The notes beneath the pieces are model-generated. The model had not been told where the DNA came from and did no database searches. It saw only the letters and a list, made by a program, of their open reading frames with translations. Both the position numbers and the translations under genes were made by a program. Positions 11,901 to 24,654 of a stretch of DNA of 64,000 bases are shown piece by piece. Positions within the stretch are counted from its first letter, which is position 1; each line of letters begins with the position of its first letter. Origin of the DNA: Pachyseris speciosa (taxonomy: Eukaryota; Cnidaria; Anthozoa; Scleractinia; Pachyseridae); assembly GCA_016490735.1 (NCBI GenBank), contig JAEMWC010000359.1, positions 631,001 through 695,000 of the forward strand, given 5' to 3'.

Positions 11901-13769
11901 GCTCACAAATCTAAACTGACCGGGCGAACTTGCTTAATGAGTTAACTAGCTGATGTCATTTCATAAATTCGGTCGTTAGACATGCGATCAAACATTTTAT
12001 GTTGAGCATCGTACGATAGTGCAAGGTGGTAAATGAGTTGTTTTCGTTCGTCATGCCCTTCATGTCCTAGAGAAGAACTGTAAACTGTCATGAAACTATG
12101 TGATATGTGCGGTATATAAATCCATTACTATTACCATTTGTTTCAGATCACTACCCACAGCCATAGGGGCGGACCGTAACACAGAAGGTTAACCACCACC
12201 TTGATGTATTAGGTTGCCCCGATTTGTCAAAAATGTCTCGCAAATTTGTTTTGTTGTCGTTCTTCGAACTCGTTCTTTCACCTCCTGTGACTTCCTTGGT
12301 AACCTGCTCGACGTCTTTGGTATACGCTGTCATCTTGTTATCCAGTTCTTTGATAATCTTGACGGTCTGCCCAATTCTCCCGCCTAGCCAAGGTCTTTCC
12401 GCCCTCTCAAGGATTTCACCGATAAAACACCCTTGTGTTTGCAGTGAAGATTAAGTCGTAGATAGTTTCTGAATTTTATTTACAACTTCATTTCCCCTGT
12501 TTTCCAAGTCCCAAACGGTATTAACACCTTCTTTTCCATATTCACAACGTATACTTATTATTATTGTTATCACCACCTTGCGGGAGCAGTTTCTGTTCAA
12601 CTGTAAATGCAGGCTATTTTTTGTTAGTTCGGTGCTCTCAGGTTATCAATACCAAGTGTTTTTCTTGTGCGTAATTCTTTCTCTAAAATAACTTTTCATA
12701 AGTTACCACTCCAAAGTGTTAAATTTGAGGAAGTAAATAGAGAATCAATGAGACGTTGTTTAGTCCCTGATTACACGAGACTGGTCCGAACTCAGGCGAG
12801 TACGACTTCAGATCGGTCCTATTACCTAAATGATTGCCTGTGTTTACATGGTACCGGACTGAAAATTATCTCAGACCGGTCTGACTCATTCAATTCCGTG
12901 ACTCATTCACTCGGCCCGGTGAGAAGTCAGATCAGGGTACCATGTAAAACGGGAACACAGTGTAGCTTCGCGTCTCCTTGCAATTTCGCGCGCGCGTGTA
13001 TTTCTCAAGACCGGCACAAGCCATCGCCAAAATTAGACACTACTCGCAGTCTGTTGTATTCACTGAGAATTACGTGAGATGATGATAGTGCGGTGAATAA
13101 AAGCCCTTGCTTGTTCTTATTCGCTTACTTTTTAAAGCCTTGGTCTCATTACCTAAAGCAATGCCGCATTTGACTTTAATCAAAAGAAACAGAGAGGCTC
13201 CCTAAACGAGAGAAAACTATTTGCCACATTATACATTTGCTTTCATGTAAACATTAAGCGGGTGTAAAATTCGTACCGATTTACCGGTCTCATGTAGTCA
13301 CTTTAGTAACTTTCAGACTGGTCCCATGTAAACTTACTCATACTGCTCTGACTTTACACCGACGGAGCGAGCTATTACTGGTCTGAGTGTTTAGACCGGT
13401 CTGTGATCGCATCGGTCTAAGTTTGTGAACGCGGTCTTATGTAACTTGGGCTTCAGAACCCACGGTAGTGTTTTTGTTTGGTAACCTTTTTTGAGTATTA
13501 TTTTTTAGAGGTGCTTCATACTGAATATATATCTTATACAGCTTATAAAATAATCTTAACTTTTAATTCTAGAAGTGTGTATTAGTAACCTATTACGTTC
13601 GTTGCACAGCATCGTTTAATTATAAACAGTCTCTCTTCATCTCTTTCTCAGAGGCTGCGCTGTAGTTTGAAAAAGAGTCTATGAGACATAACAACAACAG
13701 ACATTAATTATTGAACTATAAGTAGTTTTGTACCCCTCCACACTGAACATAAATGTGTTTTCTTTGTAG

Positions 13770-13963
13770 TTGGGGTTATTTAAAGCTTACCAATGAGCAG
13801 GGCCGGTCATTTGGTGTGTACTGTGGTAAGAAGACTGGGGAGACAGTTGAAGTTACTGGAGACTATGCAGTGATAATATTCCACTCACGGTATAACTTTG
13901 GAAATAGAGGATTCCGAATATCTTTCCGTTTCAAGGCAAGCGGATCAGAGCCGACAACAATAG
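13770..13963 (+). CDS. CUB domain, C-terminal half (exon 3)
   Basis: Completes the CUB domain begun at 5996. Acceptor TTTGTAG ends at 13769; the first base completes a split codon (TT+T = Phe), giving DVSCFWGYLKL across the junction. It continues GRSFGVYCGKKTG with the fourth CUB cysteine and ends in the strand motif RGFRISFRFKA. The four cysteines now make the canonical two pairs. The calcium-site aspartate expected just after Cys3 (C-x-Y-D) is replaced by CFWGY, so calcium coordination may be weak or absent; this is inference. The exon ends at 13963 with donor G|GTACTG, phase 1, matching the Ig exon at 33731. Confidence 0.9.
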
Positions 13964-16900
13964 GTACTGTGACTTTTTAATCGTAGTTTTATGTTTATTG
14001 TTAGCCATATATATTGACATTGAAAATAAGCAATAGCTTGGCCTGACGCACACTGCAGCTATTGATTCAAATCCACGCTGAGGGGAAGAAAGAGAAAACA
14101 TTTATAGTTTTGGAGTGATCGGGTAACAATTGACAAGTGTATTGACCGCGCTGAAAATAAGAAGTAGACAGTATCTTGTGTATGTTTATTGTCCAATAAA
14201 ATAACACAGTACTTTTACTTGAGAAAGATGTTAAACTCAGCCTTTTTTTAGAAAAAAGAAAAAGTGTCAAAATATCTTCAAGGTTTTGAAATTGAATGTT
14301 GGCCAATGGCATTCAAGTGTTCAATAGAGTTCGCCTGTTTTGTTCGCTTGTTTGATGTTTTTCAGGCAAATTTCCGAGATCAGATACCATGATTCAAAGG
14401 GGTTTTGTCCCGTTTAAAGCACTCAATTCTCTCACTATTATGACATAACTACTTCATAAAAATGCTATTATCACAACAAATCGAGCCAAAAACATACTTT
14501 TTTTTCAAGATTTTTGCTTTATGTCCACTGGAATCTAAAGAAGCTGTTACACTGTGCAGTGTTTGTTGCAGCTTGTGTCGCAACGCCATTGCCAGACAAG
14601 TTGCACGAAACATTGTACCAAGTGTATTGACCCTGCAACGGCCGAAATCGATGCTAGACAAGTTGGACGAACCGTTGCAGAAAGCCTTATGGAGTTCTAA
14701 ATTGGGATTAGAGACACCCCTGAAGGTACACGGTAACTTTGAGGAGCTGGAAAGAAAACTTCCCTTTAACCTCCACACGTTCCCTTCAGAACCATCCCAG
14801 ATTTATTACTCCAGGGGTCCCTGACATTGACGCCTCTGCAAACGTTGCGCGTTAATTTAAGCCGCGCTATTTACTGCATGGATTGTAAAGGAAACACACC
14901 GGATATGAGAATATTGCTCTTTCCTGTGGTGATTTTTCATACATCAAAGTTAACTATTACTACGCTGTCAAATAAGTACGTGACGTTATTATACTAAAAC
15001 AACCCCGAAAAAGAGAAGCTGGGTTTCGCCTACACTAGCTTTGGCCTGGAGGACGTAAGTCGCGTTTGCTCGTGGCGCTGCATCAATTCATTTTTGTTAC
15101 TAGTCTCTTACCTACATTATAGTTTTCAACGCCAGTCTCTGCTGAGCCACGTGACACAAGTCACGACATTGTTCTCTGAATTCGTTTGCTTATCAGGTAA
15201 TTTATGTGGTGGTTTGTGGTTAGCCAGGTATCCGCATGGTGTGCAATTTATCAGTTGTCATGATCGGAATGGAGTCTATATCTTAGTAGCTTTACCCATA
15301 AGACATTTATTATCCTTAAGTGCGACTCAGGGACGTGTTGTTATTGTGGAGAACTATCCATCGATGCCATTTTCTCTTGTCGATGCTAAGTCCTTTCTAT
15401 TGCTAGTGGGAGCATCGGGGCAACAGTCACCTCCATATTCAGCCACTTGACTGTTGGATTCTGTAACCAGCTGACACTTTTGCGGGACACGTGGTAAGCC
15501 AATCGCGCAGCCTCCATTCAACTCGTAGATGTATAGTAGGATAGACCTACGACACCGGGATCTACGTTCCCTTCTCTTTGCGATCATTGTGTGCGTTTTT
15601 TTTACGTCCCTTTCAAGTTTTACGTGTGGAGGAGGAGACAAGGTCAAGGGTTTAACGTCACAGTCCAATGATGCGAACACGTGAACTGATGCAGATGTTA
15701 CTTGTCCGGAGTTCTCACCAACTCCTCCATCCATGTCCAAAACACCCAACCTGAGTCGGATCGTGTCCGATCGAAAGTCAGGTCGAACAAAAGACGAAAT
15801 AATGATATGAGCCTAGCTTCCTCGTTCTTAAAGAACGCGAGCAACCTTCTTCGTTCTTAATGCACGCGAGTGAAAATGACATTTTGTGCACAATCCGAGT
15901 CGTGTCGATTCTACTCGTCTTTGTTAAAGTCGATCCGTCTCACCGGAAGTCAGGCCATGTATAAATGAGAAAAGAGGGCTTCAAAATGTTGACGAAATGA
16001 CACAATTTGAGTCGGGACGATTCGACCGGTTTTATCACGTCAAAGACCCCGAAGAGTCCAAAACTTAAAAAAAGACGCCCCCCAACTTTTAATAAGTAAC
16101 ATTTTTTTAATAATTTTAATAGTCTCCAATAGGAGGTGATAAGCACTATCAGCCAGTAACCTCTCTCCGAAAAAAGTGTTCTTTTCTGAAATTGAAAGTA
16201 ACGCCCGAAAGTCATATTCTTTCTCAAGTGCCTAAACCCGGATTTGGGGGAGGGGGGGGTATTCTCCTATGAAAGGGGCGGTGATCCTTGTCGAAAATTT
16301 GGAACTAAACCCGTAAAATGGGGTTGGAAGGCCTACACCACTCCTACTCGCATGTTTGCCATTTATATTGGAGCCAAACCAAACCGAGATAAAATGCCTC
16401 AAAGGGTGTGAAAACCACACTCAGTCGCTAAACAAAAATAACACGGGTTCGTTGATAACCTAGAAATGACCTTTGAGGTCAAAATACAAAGAATGTGACA
16501 TTCAAACACATGGCTCCTTTTAGTTACTAAACATGCAAATCTCTAATTCATCACGCAAACCCGCTGAAAATTACAAGAGGCTAAATTGGCAAAGTCTTCT
16601 GCGTTGATACTGTCTAGCCGAGGGTGAAACCCTCTACTAATCGGGGACACTAAAATAAGATCAATCGCAAAATAACAACATCTAGTTAACTTCCTAAGTA
16701 GGAAACTAGCATAGTCTAAATAAACGCTATTTGTAACTTATAAAATAGGCATTGAACTGCTTAGCACATTCCTATGACCCTTTTGAACTTTACACAAATG
16801 TCACGGCCACACCGGACCTTATACCACGTACAAGTGCATCACAGAATTGCTGGCCACAAATTTAGATATCTATGCTGTAAATGGAAATATGTGCCCGTTC

Positions 16901-17334
16901 GACGAATCTTTGATATGAACAGTTAACTGCAACCGGATGCGGGTGCAGAGAATATAAAACGGGAAATATCGGTGCGTTTCTTTTTTGGGAGAAAGTCCAA
17001 ATCCGGATTTGCGAACATGAATCAAATAGAGTGGATTCTCGATAAGAACAATTCCGAACGTTTTGAAAAAAAGGATTTTACTGAAGCAGTCTTCTTTGCC
17101 AAAATGGTACCACACAATTACCATACATGACATTCTAACCGACAAGCGTCGCCATTTTTCCTATCACGAAGAGCTTGAGGTCAAAATAGGTAGGTTTTCT
17201 GTGTTAGACCGGCTTTCCACGGTTTCTGACGCCATTTTGACTGGGGGACAAACACGTCTAAAATTACAGTAAATGTATGGGATTTTGTCCGACTTTGAAC
17301 CGCTGTAACGCATTTGATAGATGATAACCGTGAA

Positions 17335-17475
17335 GACGTTCTTTTTACTCAGCTGAGTACGATCAGTGTTTTGTAGTCAGTCCGCGTTTTGTACCTAGTC
17401 CGCAGCCTTCAGTCCGCATTTTATACTCAGTCCGCGTTTTATACCGGGTCTACAGTCCGCAGTCCATGTTTTGCA
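17335..17475. repeat. GTCCGC-rich element end, same family as 47390/48655
   Basis: Repeated short phrases (CAGTCCGCGTTTTGTAC, CAGTCCGCATTTTATACTC, CAGTCCGCAGTCC) match the terminal inverted repeats of the element at 47385-48655 in its right-end orientation. Only one end is present here. Confidence 0.75.
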
Positions 17476-18150
17476 CTAACCAGGATAGCAAGCTAAGTTT
17501 ATCTCCCTGTGTTGCCTCCACTGCTCAACCGGGCACACAAAGTGATGATAGATGGGCGCGTTGGCCAGTCAAGCCACCGTGCCATTTATTTAGCTTTTAT
17601 ATACTCACGAAAGTCGATTACAATTAAGGAAAACTAAGTGCACCAAAGCCGGACACGAAAACCCCTAAAAACCACCAGGTGGAAAAAACGGGGAAAGTGC
17701 ACCCCCGACCGAGGTAGTGGTGCCACCCTCGGGGTTTCAGGGTACCAGGGTATGCACACTGATAAGTAACAGTCATTCAAGAAAGGATATGGCTACATAC
17801 AAAAGTAAAAGCTGGCTTCCACAAGACAATATTCAAAAAATTTAAACGGAAACGAAACCTTAGAATTAAACGCGGCAAAGGCTGGCCGTAGAATGTCTCA
17901 CCCTATACTAACGACCGCAAAATCCCATAACTCTCTCCGCGCCTAGCACCCGTCTCCAACCCTCTGATACGTGCCGGCAAAATAGCAATTTATGCAAGTT
18001 ACATTTCTCCAGTGATGAAAACTTTTGCATTATTTTCCTTCTCCGAAGATCGAACGCGTCTGCAACTGATGTAATAAAAAATGTGAAAGAAGTTAATACT
18101 TCGAGATTTCAATCACACGTGCAATTTGCAATACGACGAACACACAACGT

Positions 18151-18362
18151 ATAGAGTGTTTTCACGTTACGTCACGGCGGCCATGTTGGTGTCCCAAAAC
18201 AAAGAAACGGCGGTCATGTTGGTGTCCCAAAACAAAGAAACGGCGGTCATGTTGGTGTCCCAAATTAAAACTCTAGAATTTGAACTCTATTTTTATGCGA
18301 ATACTTTCTTTTGTTTCAGTAAACCAATATGGCCGGTAGTCACGTGAATGAAAACACTCTAT
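18151..18362. mobile_element. MITE-like element with internal 33-bp tandem repeat
   Basis: Ends are ATAGAGTGTTTTCACGT on the left and, in reverse complement, ATAGAGTGTTTTCATTCAC on the right. Inside lie three 33-bp units (starting 18176, 18209, 18242) built on GGCGGTCATGTTGGTGTCCC. These give the 11-residue repeat VMLVSQNKETA in one frame, which is a by-product. Confidence 0.8.
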
Positions 18363-20526
18363 TGAATAAACTGTTTAGAATGTAAAAACTCTTCTCATGA
18401 ATATTCCGTGTAATGTCGGAATTAGTCGCACAGTTTTTGCATACTCTTTGAAGAAATTATACATACGTAAAGAGTTTAAGTGTCCTGCGCTGCCTTAATG
18501 CGTTTAACTTCTGGCCTAAGGAAAACCAACTACTTCCACATTTCCTAAATTTATTCAAACATAAAATGCAAATACTTAACAAGGAATAGTTCAACGACCT
18601 GCTAAAATCTAATCAAAAGCTGGGCATGTGATGCTTGTCACATCTGTTAGTCAAATACTGTACGGCGGAAAGTATAATCCTTGATTTCAAAACCGCAAAC
18701 AAGAATTGTGCTTACAACCTGTCTAATGAAGAGGGCACTAATGTTTCTGGCATTGGTTTCTCAAAGGATAGAGTTAGGCTCGATAGCTTGACACCGCTGA
18801 TGGCGATTTACAGCTTACGGCCACCACACGCGATAATAAAAGAGTAGCAGACTCTTGGAAGAATGTGTTCATCACAAACAAAAAAGTATAGTAGATCTAC
18901 ATGAGATAAGCTAGAAAGCTTAACTCATTTTTCTGCAGCATGAAGCGACTGAGAGTATTCCTGGGTGGAATTCTATCAATATGTCAGCAAAACGCATTTA
19001 TACACCTGGGTAAAGAGATGCAAATTGCAGTAAAATTGCAGAGTTTGTTGTCTGTGGAATTCAATGGTATGAGGTTATCACTTTGGTAGGAAAAGGATGT
19101 GAGACACTCTGCTGGTATTCAGAGCTAAAATCTAATGCGCTAACAGCTGCAACAATGAAAAACGGTGAACATCCATTCCACAGTCTATTTACAGCGTATA
19201 GTCTATAGAACTGAAGTGATAACAGTTTTGGGTGGGACCAGGGAGGGAGGTGGTATTGAGATATTTTTCTAATGAAATATTAAGGGGCGTCAGATAAAAA
19301 AAGAAAAAGTTTTCTAACTTTTCAGCCATACCCCGCATTCAGCTTATTTATACAGCTTTACATACAGCTTAATTGGTCTGGACCACCGGCCGCCCAAGTC
19401 TTACGACCTCGCTTCGCCATTGCATCGGACCAGGGGAATGTGGAAACTGTCAATTCCCCCACGCTTGATGTGTAAACCTTGTGATGTCATGTGCATATCT
19501 ATTCTCGACCCCAGAGCTCTTCCCTTTTGCGCATGTTTAACGAGCGTGAGGGTGGAGTGTTGTCTTGCTATTTATACATGCCGCTTGGGGAATAAGAAGG
19601 AAACATGAGGCCATATTAGCCCTCACTCGGCCTCGCATAAGTGGCAATCAGAACTTTAATGATTCACCTACACAGTTGTAATATTATGGCAAAGTTAGAA
19701 TAACAAGACCTGAATTCCTTTCCATATTTTATTTTCACACTATGGCATCATTCATCATGTACAGATAGTAGCACTGTCTTCTCTAATACAACGTATCTTT
19801 CAAGTACAGTCAATATTGCTTGTGTTATGGATATCTAGGAAACGACGACCCAAAAAACGACGGCATAGAAAATCGACTACCTAGAAAACGATGACCCATA
19901 AAAACAATGGAAGATTAGTGGCTTTTGACTGCTTTTGATCCCAGGAGTTTGTTTCCTCATATAGGTCCGCTAGTTTGCACTAAAGACCATCACTGAACGT
20001 AATATTTCGAGACCATTACTTGATGCAGATTCAGTGGATTTCACAATCTGCCTTACGCAACAAAATGTTTATCAATAGATTTTATCGCATTAATCGCACG
20101 AAACTTACAATTTCCACGCACCAACATTAGTCACCACCGCTTCTCACAAAATCACGGCGAAAAGGCGTTATTCTTTGTTCAAAATCGCTGCTTTTGACGA
20201 AGAAACAACTTTACGCCATACATTTCTTTCTAGCGAAATGAAATGTTTGCCCCCAGGCGATCCCATTATTCGTTCCGCATAACATTGGTATCCTATTGCT
20301 GGCAACTCATTCATTGTTCTAAGTCTCTCGCAAAATGACTTCCGGTGAGTCGAGTCGTCTTTTCATATGACGGGCCGTGGCGATCCGTGTCGGATGGACA
20401 TTTACAACTTACGGTATAACCTCTATGACATTATGCTGGAATTTTTCTAAGTCTCTTGCGAAATGACTTGAGAGAAGGGCCGTCAACCACCTCAGTCGAT
20501 CCGACTCAGATCGGGTGTATTGGACA

Positions 20527-20930
20527 ACCCTCGCATTCCTTTTCCGCTTTCCTTCCCAGTCTTCCCAATTTTCCCTCTCTTTTTCTCTCCCCCTCCCCTT
20601 TTACGCCTACCATCCAGGCTACAGAATGTACATGGAGTGCTTCTGATTGGTATGGTGCAGCTGGTGAATCTAGCCTAAGGGATTTCTTTGAAGCTTACCA
20701 AGTTGTTTAGGATGTTTACGAATGGCTGCATTTCAACTGCAATGCCACCTGATAGAACAACATTCTCCGGCCATCTTTGCTTTTTCTGCCAGAAAGACTA
20801 CATGGCCAAACGGGTTTCTAGAAGGCAAGTTTCTCAAACATCGGGAACATCAGTTCCGGTCCTGTGGCCACGAAAGCATCATAGTATTATTTATAAAGTA
20901 ATGCTACTTTTATCTCTGAAAGTCACAAGA
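20527..20930. repeat. Interspersed repeat, copy 1 of a 0.4-0.6 kb family
   Basis: A C/T-rich start (CCCAGTCTTCCCAATTTTCC) is followed by a body that recurs at 30786-31180 (for example AAACGGGTTTCTAGA, CTCAAACATCGGGAACATCAG). The homology resumes after a gap at CTTTCGAGTGCGCTCGC (21096 here, 31510 in the other copy). The longest open frame (154 aa) is not conserved as a protein between copies, so no gene is called. Confidence 0.8.
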
Positions 20931-21834
20931 AGAAAAAAAACATACACACACACACACACTAGAGCGTGCCAATTGTGCCCCAACGTACAAGTAGTCCCTT
21001 ATTTTATTTATCATTTAATAAAGAAAGCGAAACACGCGACCGTGTGCGAAAATTTCCTAACGCGCACTGCGCTTATCCTAATTAACTGGAAACAACTTTC
21101 GAGTGCGCTCGCGTGTTTAACTCGATCGTTTTACTGTGCACAATCAAAATAAGGGAAGTACTCGTACTCTACTTTTTTCCTAACATACCGTAAAAGCTCT
21201 ATTAACCCCCCCTCTAATAAGCCCCCCGTTTGGAAGTCGTTTTATTGTAATAAGCCCCCCCATCCCTCTGTAATACCCCCCCTCCCCTTTTGTAACATGA
21301 GATTTTGTAATGAGCCCCTCCTATTCCCTCTTACGAAATCCACTTCATGCAGCCCAGTTGGTTTATTTTTATGCAAAGATACTTTTTTTCAGCCACTTGT
21401 AAACCAAGGCTTAGATAGCAGAATATCTGTTACCAATATAGTTGCGAGTCCGGCATCTCCGATGCATAAAATGTGCCAACAGAGTCATAAATGACTTCTG
21501 ACTGGGTGCAACTGGTTTAGCCGTTTGGTCTACGTGTACTAGGAAAGCTATATTCAAACTAAGCGCTCCTCGTGAAAGATTCCTCCCTCGTAACCGATGC
21601 ATCTTGCTGTACTCGGTGGATCGAAGAAGCTTTGCTCCTTTCAAAGATCGTGATTCTGAAACACTGACACGGTTGATACAGTTTAAAAACCATCTTTTCA
21701 AAAACTTATACCACACATGACCATGCGCATGGACCATGATGTTGATGTCGCACTAGGCTGAGGTAAAACTAAAAATAATGGAGAATTCATGCACGTTGTC
21801 CCGGTTATCCCAGATATTGCAGACTAATGTTAAA

Positions 21835-22272
21835 ACTCAGTGGTAGAGCACCGGACTACCGTGCGGGAGGTCGCGGGTTCAAACCCCGGCCGGACCAACA
21901 CTCAGGGTCTTTAAATAAATGAGGAGAAAGTGCTGCCTTTGTAATGACATCTACAAACGGTTAGACTTTCTAGTCTTCTCGGATAAGGACGATAAACCGT
22001 AGGCCCCGTCTCACAACTCTTCATAATTCTCTGATTCTGTGGGACGTAAAAGAACCACTAGGGACGTAACAAAACTCTGGCAGTGACCACCCCTAGTGTC
22101 TGTCTTAATTTGATATTGACATTACGGGGGCACTCATAACTTAACTTCATTAATTGTAAACTGCGTTATAAGCAGTCTGGCGAAGTCCCCCGGCCAGTGT
22201 TGTAATGCGCATTTGAATATTGTATAGAAAATGCGCAATATAAATGTGATATATTATTATTATTATTATATT
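21835..22272 (+). mobile_element. tRNA-derived SINE
   Basis: The head reads CTCAGTGGTAGAGCACCGGA (A-box region) and CGCGGGTTCAAACCCCGGCC (B box and T arm), that is a tRNA-like promoter missing its first few bases. A unique body of about 330 bp follows, and the element ends in a TTATTATTA tail at about 22252-22271. This is the classical layout of a tRNA-headed SINE transcribed by RNA polymerase III. Confidence 0.85.
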
Positions 22273-22854
22273 AAAACTCTAAGTCACTGATATCTCCGAT
22301 CATCTGGGATGGTCGAAGATAAATAGGCAAAACTGGAGGTGTTTCTTCACAGCAAACTTACTGGAAAATAGCTTGTTTTCTTTCTTTGTTTGTTTTCTCT
22401 GTTTATTTTTGAAGGGGCATTTCGTGCAACCCACCCATCTCATGCAGCTTTAAACCTAAAATACGATTAAAGCTTTGAAAGTTAAACCCCGCAGGTATAA
22501 ATCACATCCAAAACTGTCTTGCAGGAATTACGTCATCGTTTCCCTAACGCCGCCATCCGATCTGGCATTTCCGATTTTCCATAATCTCTCAATGAAACCT
22601 TATCAAATTAAAAGTCATATCAACAGTGGTAATGGACAAAAGCAAATGAGTTATGTACAAATTCAAATATCACCAAACAAAAATGTAATTCTTTTGTTAA
22701 AAATAAAAAAAACTCAAATTAAAAAAAATGCAGTCAAAATCCGTTTGCCGTGGAGACATCCTGATGTAAACAATTAAATATAGCATAATGCTGTTACTAG
22801 ATACGTTGAAGAAGTTTAATTTGGAACTGCCTCTTCGAATATTAAAAAAAAAAA

Positions 22855-23205
22855 AAACTTTGAACCGCTGTAACGCCGCAACAAAGAGGCGGATTTCCAC
22901 AGTGAAAATGTCTTTTTAAAAGGCATTTGCACTGCGATTATTTTCACGAATTATAAAGAACAGATTGAGGCTACAACGACAGTAAACCAATTTTTAAGAT
23001 TCGATACAAACCCTTCTAATCAAAATTATGCAAATTGTCTCGAATTTAGAAACCCCATGCGAAGATTTATTATTCGAATTTACGGACGTCGTGCCTACTT
23101 TAATGGCCTTATTCTCTGTTGAATGAATGATATCAATAGGACTATTTAAAGTAGTGGCATATGTTGGAAATCCACCTCTTTGTAGCGGCGTTACAGTGGT
23201 TTGTC
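22855..23205. mobile_element. MITE-like element with about 40-bp inverted ends
   Basis: Left end ACCGCTGTAACGCCGCAACA followed by AAGAGGCGGATTTCCA; right end is its near reverse complement, ending before the C tract at 23205. A related end sits at 17248-17315 (GGGGGACAAACACG and ACCGCTGTAACGC). No protein is encoded. Confidence 0.75.
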
Positions 23206-24654
23206 CCCCCCCCCCCCAGGTCAAAATGACGTCATAAACCGTGGGAAAATCTATTAACGCGACATATGTGCTAAAATTTCAAAATAAGGGAAATTAACGC
23301 GACTTACATAAGGAAACATAATTTGTTGAGACAACGGGAAAAAAATGATTCAAATTCCAAGTGTAAAAATCCGCAATGTAAATGATGTTCGTGGAATTGG
23401 CCCTATACGTAGGGGTGAAAGGTGACTTTATGGCATGGACAACAGTCTTTTGAAGTCTTGTTTATTGTCTTATGTATCTTTATTAACCACACGCGTATGT
23501 AAATGAGGGAAGCGATCAACAAACGAAAGGTTCCGTGTATAACACACAAAGTTTCATTAACAAAATCTTGGGAAAAAGGTGCGCATTATACACGGGTAAA
23601 TACGGGTAAGCAACAGAGCTAGATTGTAACAAGTAGAAACAATGCTATAAAAAGTAAAAGATGTCAAGCAAGTCAAGAACACTCACTACACTTAAAACCT
23701 CTTTTCACTGTGGCGCACTCTCGGGGCATTCACAAGGGCGACTGAAGAAAGTTTGGGTACTGTCCCGTTGATGACGTAACACTGAGCATGCGTATTATAA
23801 ACAAAGTCGTTTTGTGCGCCAACTGCATTTCTAAGCTCGGGCTAAGCCCCGAGCAAAAACGCAAAGAAACTGCGAAGTACGGACTGGAAATCACCTTTAA
23901 ACGAAGGACTCTGACCGCTTTACAGTGTTCATGATACCGGCTGTTCTCCACCCTAATGAAATAATACTTTTTTTCTTTTTTTCGGAAATATTCTCAACGA
24001 TTACAATGTCTGGAGTGTATCGAGAATTTGAGGCGAAAATAATTCAAATATTTACGCTTCACTTAATTAATGACGCGAAAATTTAAGCAAACAAAAATTA
24101 ACGTGAGTTAAGTTCGCGTTAATTTCATGAAGCGCTAATTTCCTATGATAAGGTATTGTTTCGAATTGATGATCATGGAAAACCATTTTAAAAAGAAGCC
24201 TTCCAACAGGAAAAGGCGACAAGCAACATGGCTCCGTAAACAGGCCACAATCTTCCTCCAAAACACCGACAACCGACAGAAATTGGCAGACAATGCGAGA
24301 CAGTTTGCGACAGCAACAATTCACTGTCCTTTCCGCGTTGTTTTCTTTGCGATAGCGACATTTGTCCCTAACAAAACAAGCGACAGACAGAGTCGTAAAC
24401 GAGCGACAGTAGACCACCCATTGGAAGGTCTCGTTAAATTAAACAGGCTCTCACCGAATTGTATCACAATCGCGTGTGTGGTAATACAGGCGAATCACAA
24501 ATAACAATCTCGGCGCTGACAAAGGGAAACAAAACATAAGCTTACAATTATTCTGTAACGGACTAGAGTTGATCCAGCACTATATGATCCCAGCACCGCA
24601 AATGATCCGGGACGCAAATGATCCCCAAATTGGACCGCAAATGATTCCCATATT

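Larger units (their letters stand above)
6159..13769 (+). other. Intron 2 of CUB/Ig gene (about 7.6 kb)
   Basis: Phase 2, bounded by GTAAGT and TTTGTAG. It contains a tRNA-bearing tandem repeat (7896-8335), a Penelope-like RT relic (9545-9915) split by an inverted-repeat element, an RT C-terminal LINE relic (11685-11900) with a GAT-type tail, and ATT/ATC microsatellite near 6750-6840. From 12750 to 13440 there are recurring GACCGGTCTGA-like and ATGTAAAC motifs in both orientations, probably a decayed inverted-repeat element. No host exon other than the flanking ones was seen. Confidence 0.7.

Noticed and set aside
14449..14824. Overlapping 109- and 120-aa frames on both strands
   Set aside because: Two-strand openness and CAAGTTG-type internal repeats suggest a transposon remnant; no splice sites or domain recognised.
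15354..15749. 131-aa minus-strand open frame
   Set aside because: No recognisable domain and unsupported splice context.
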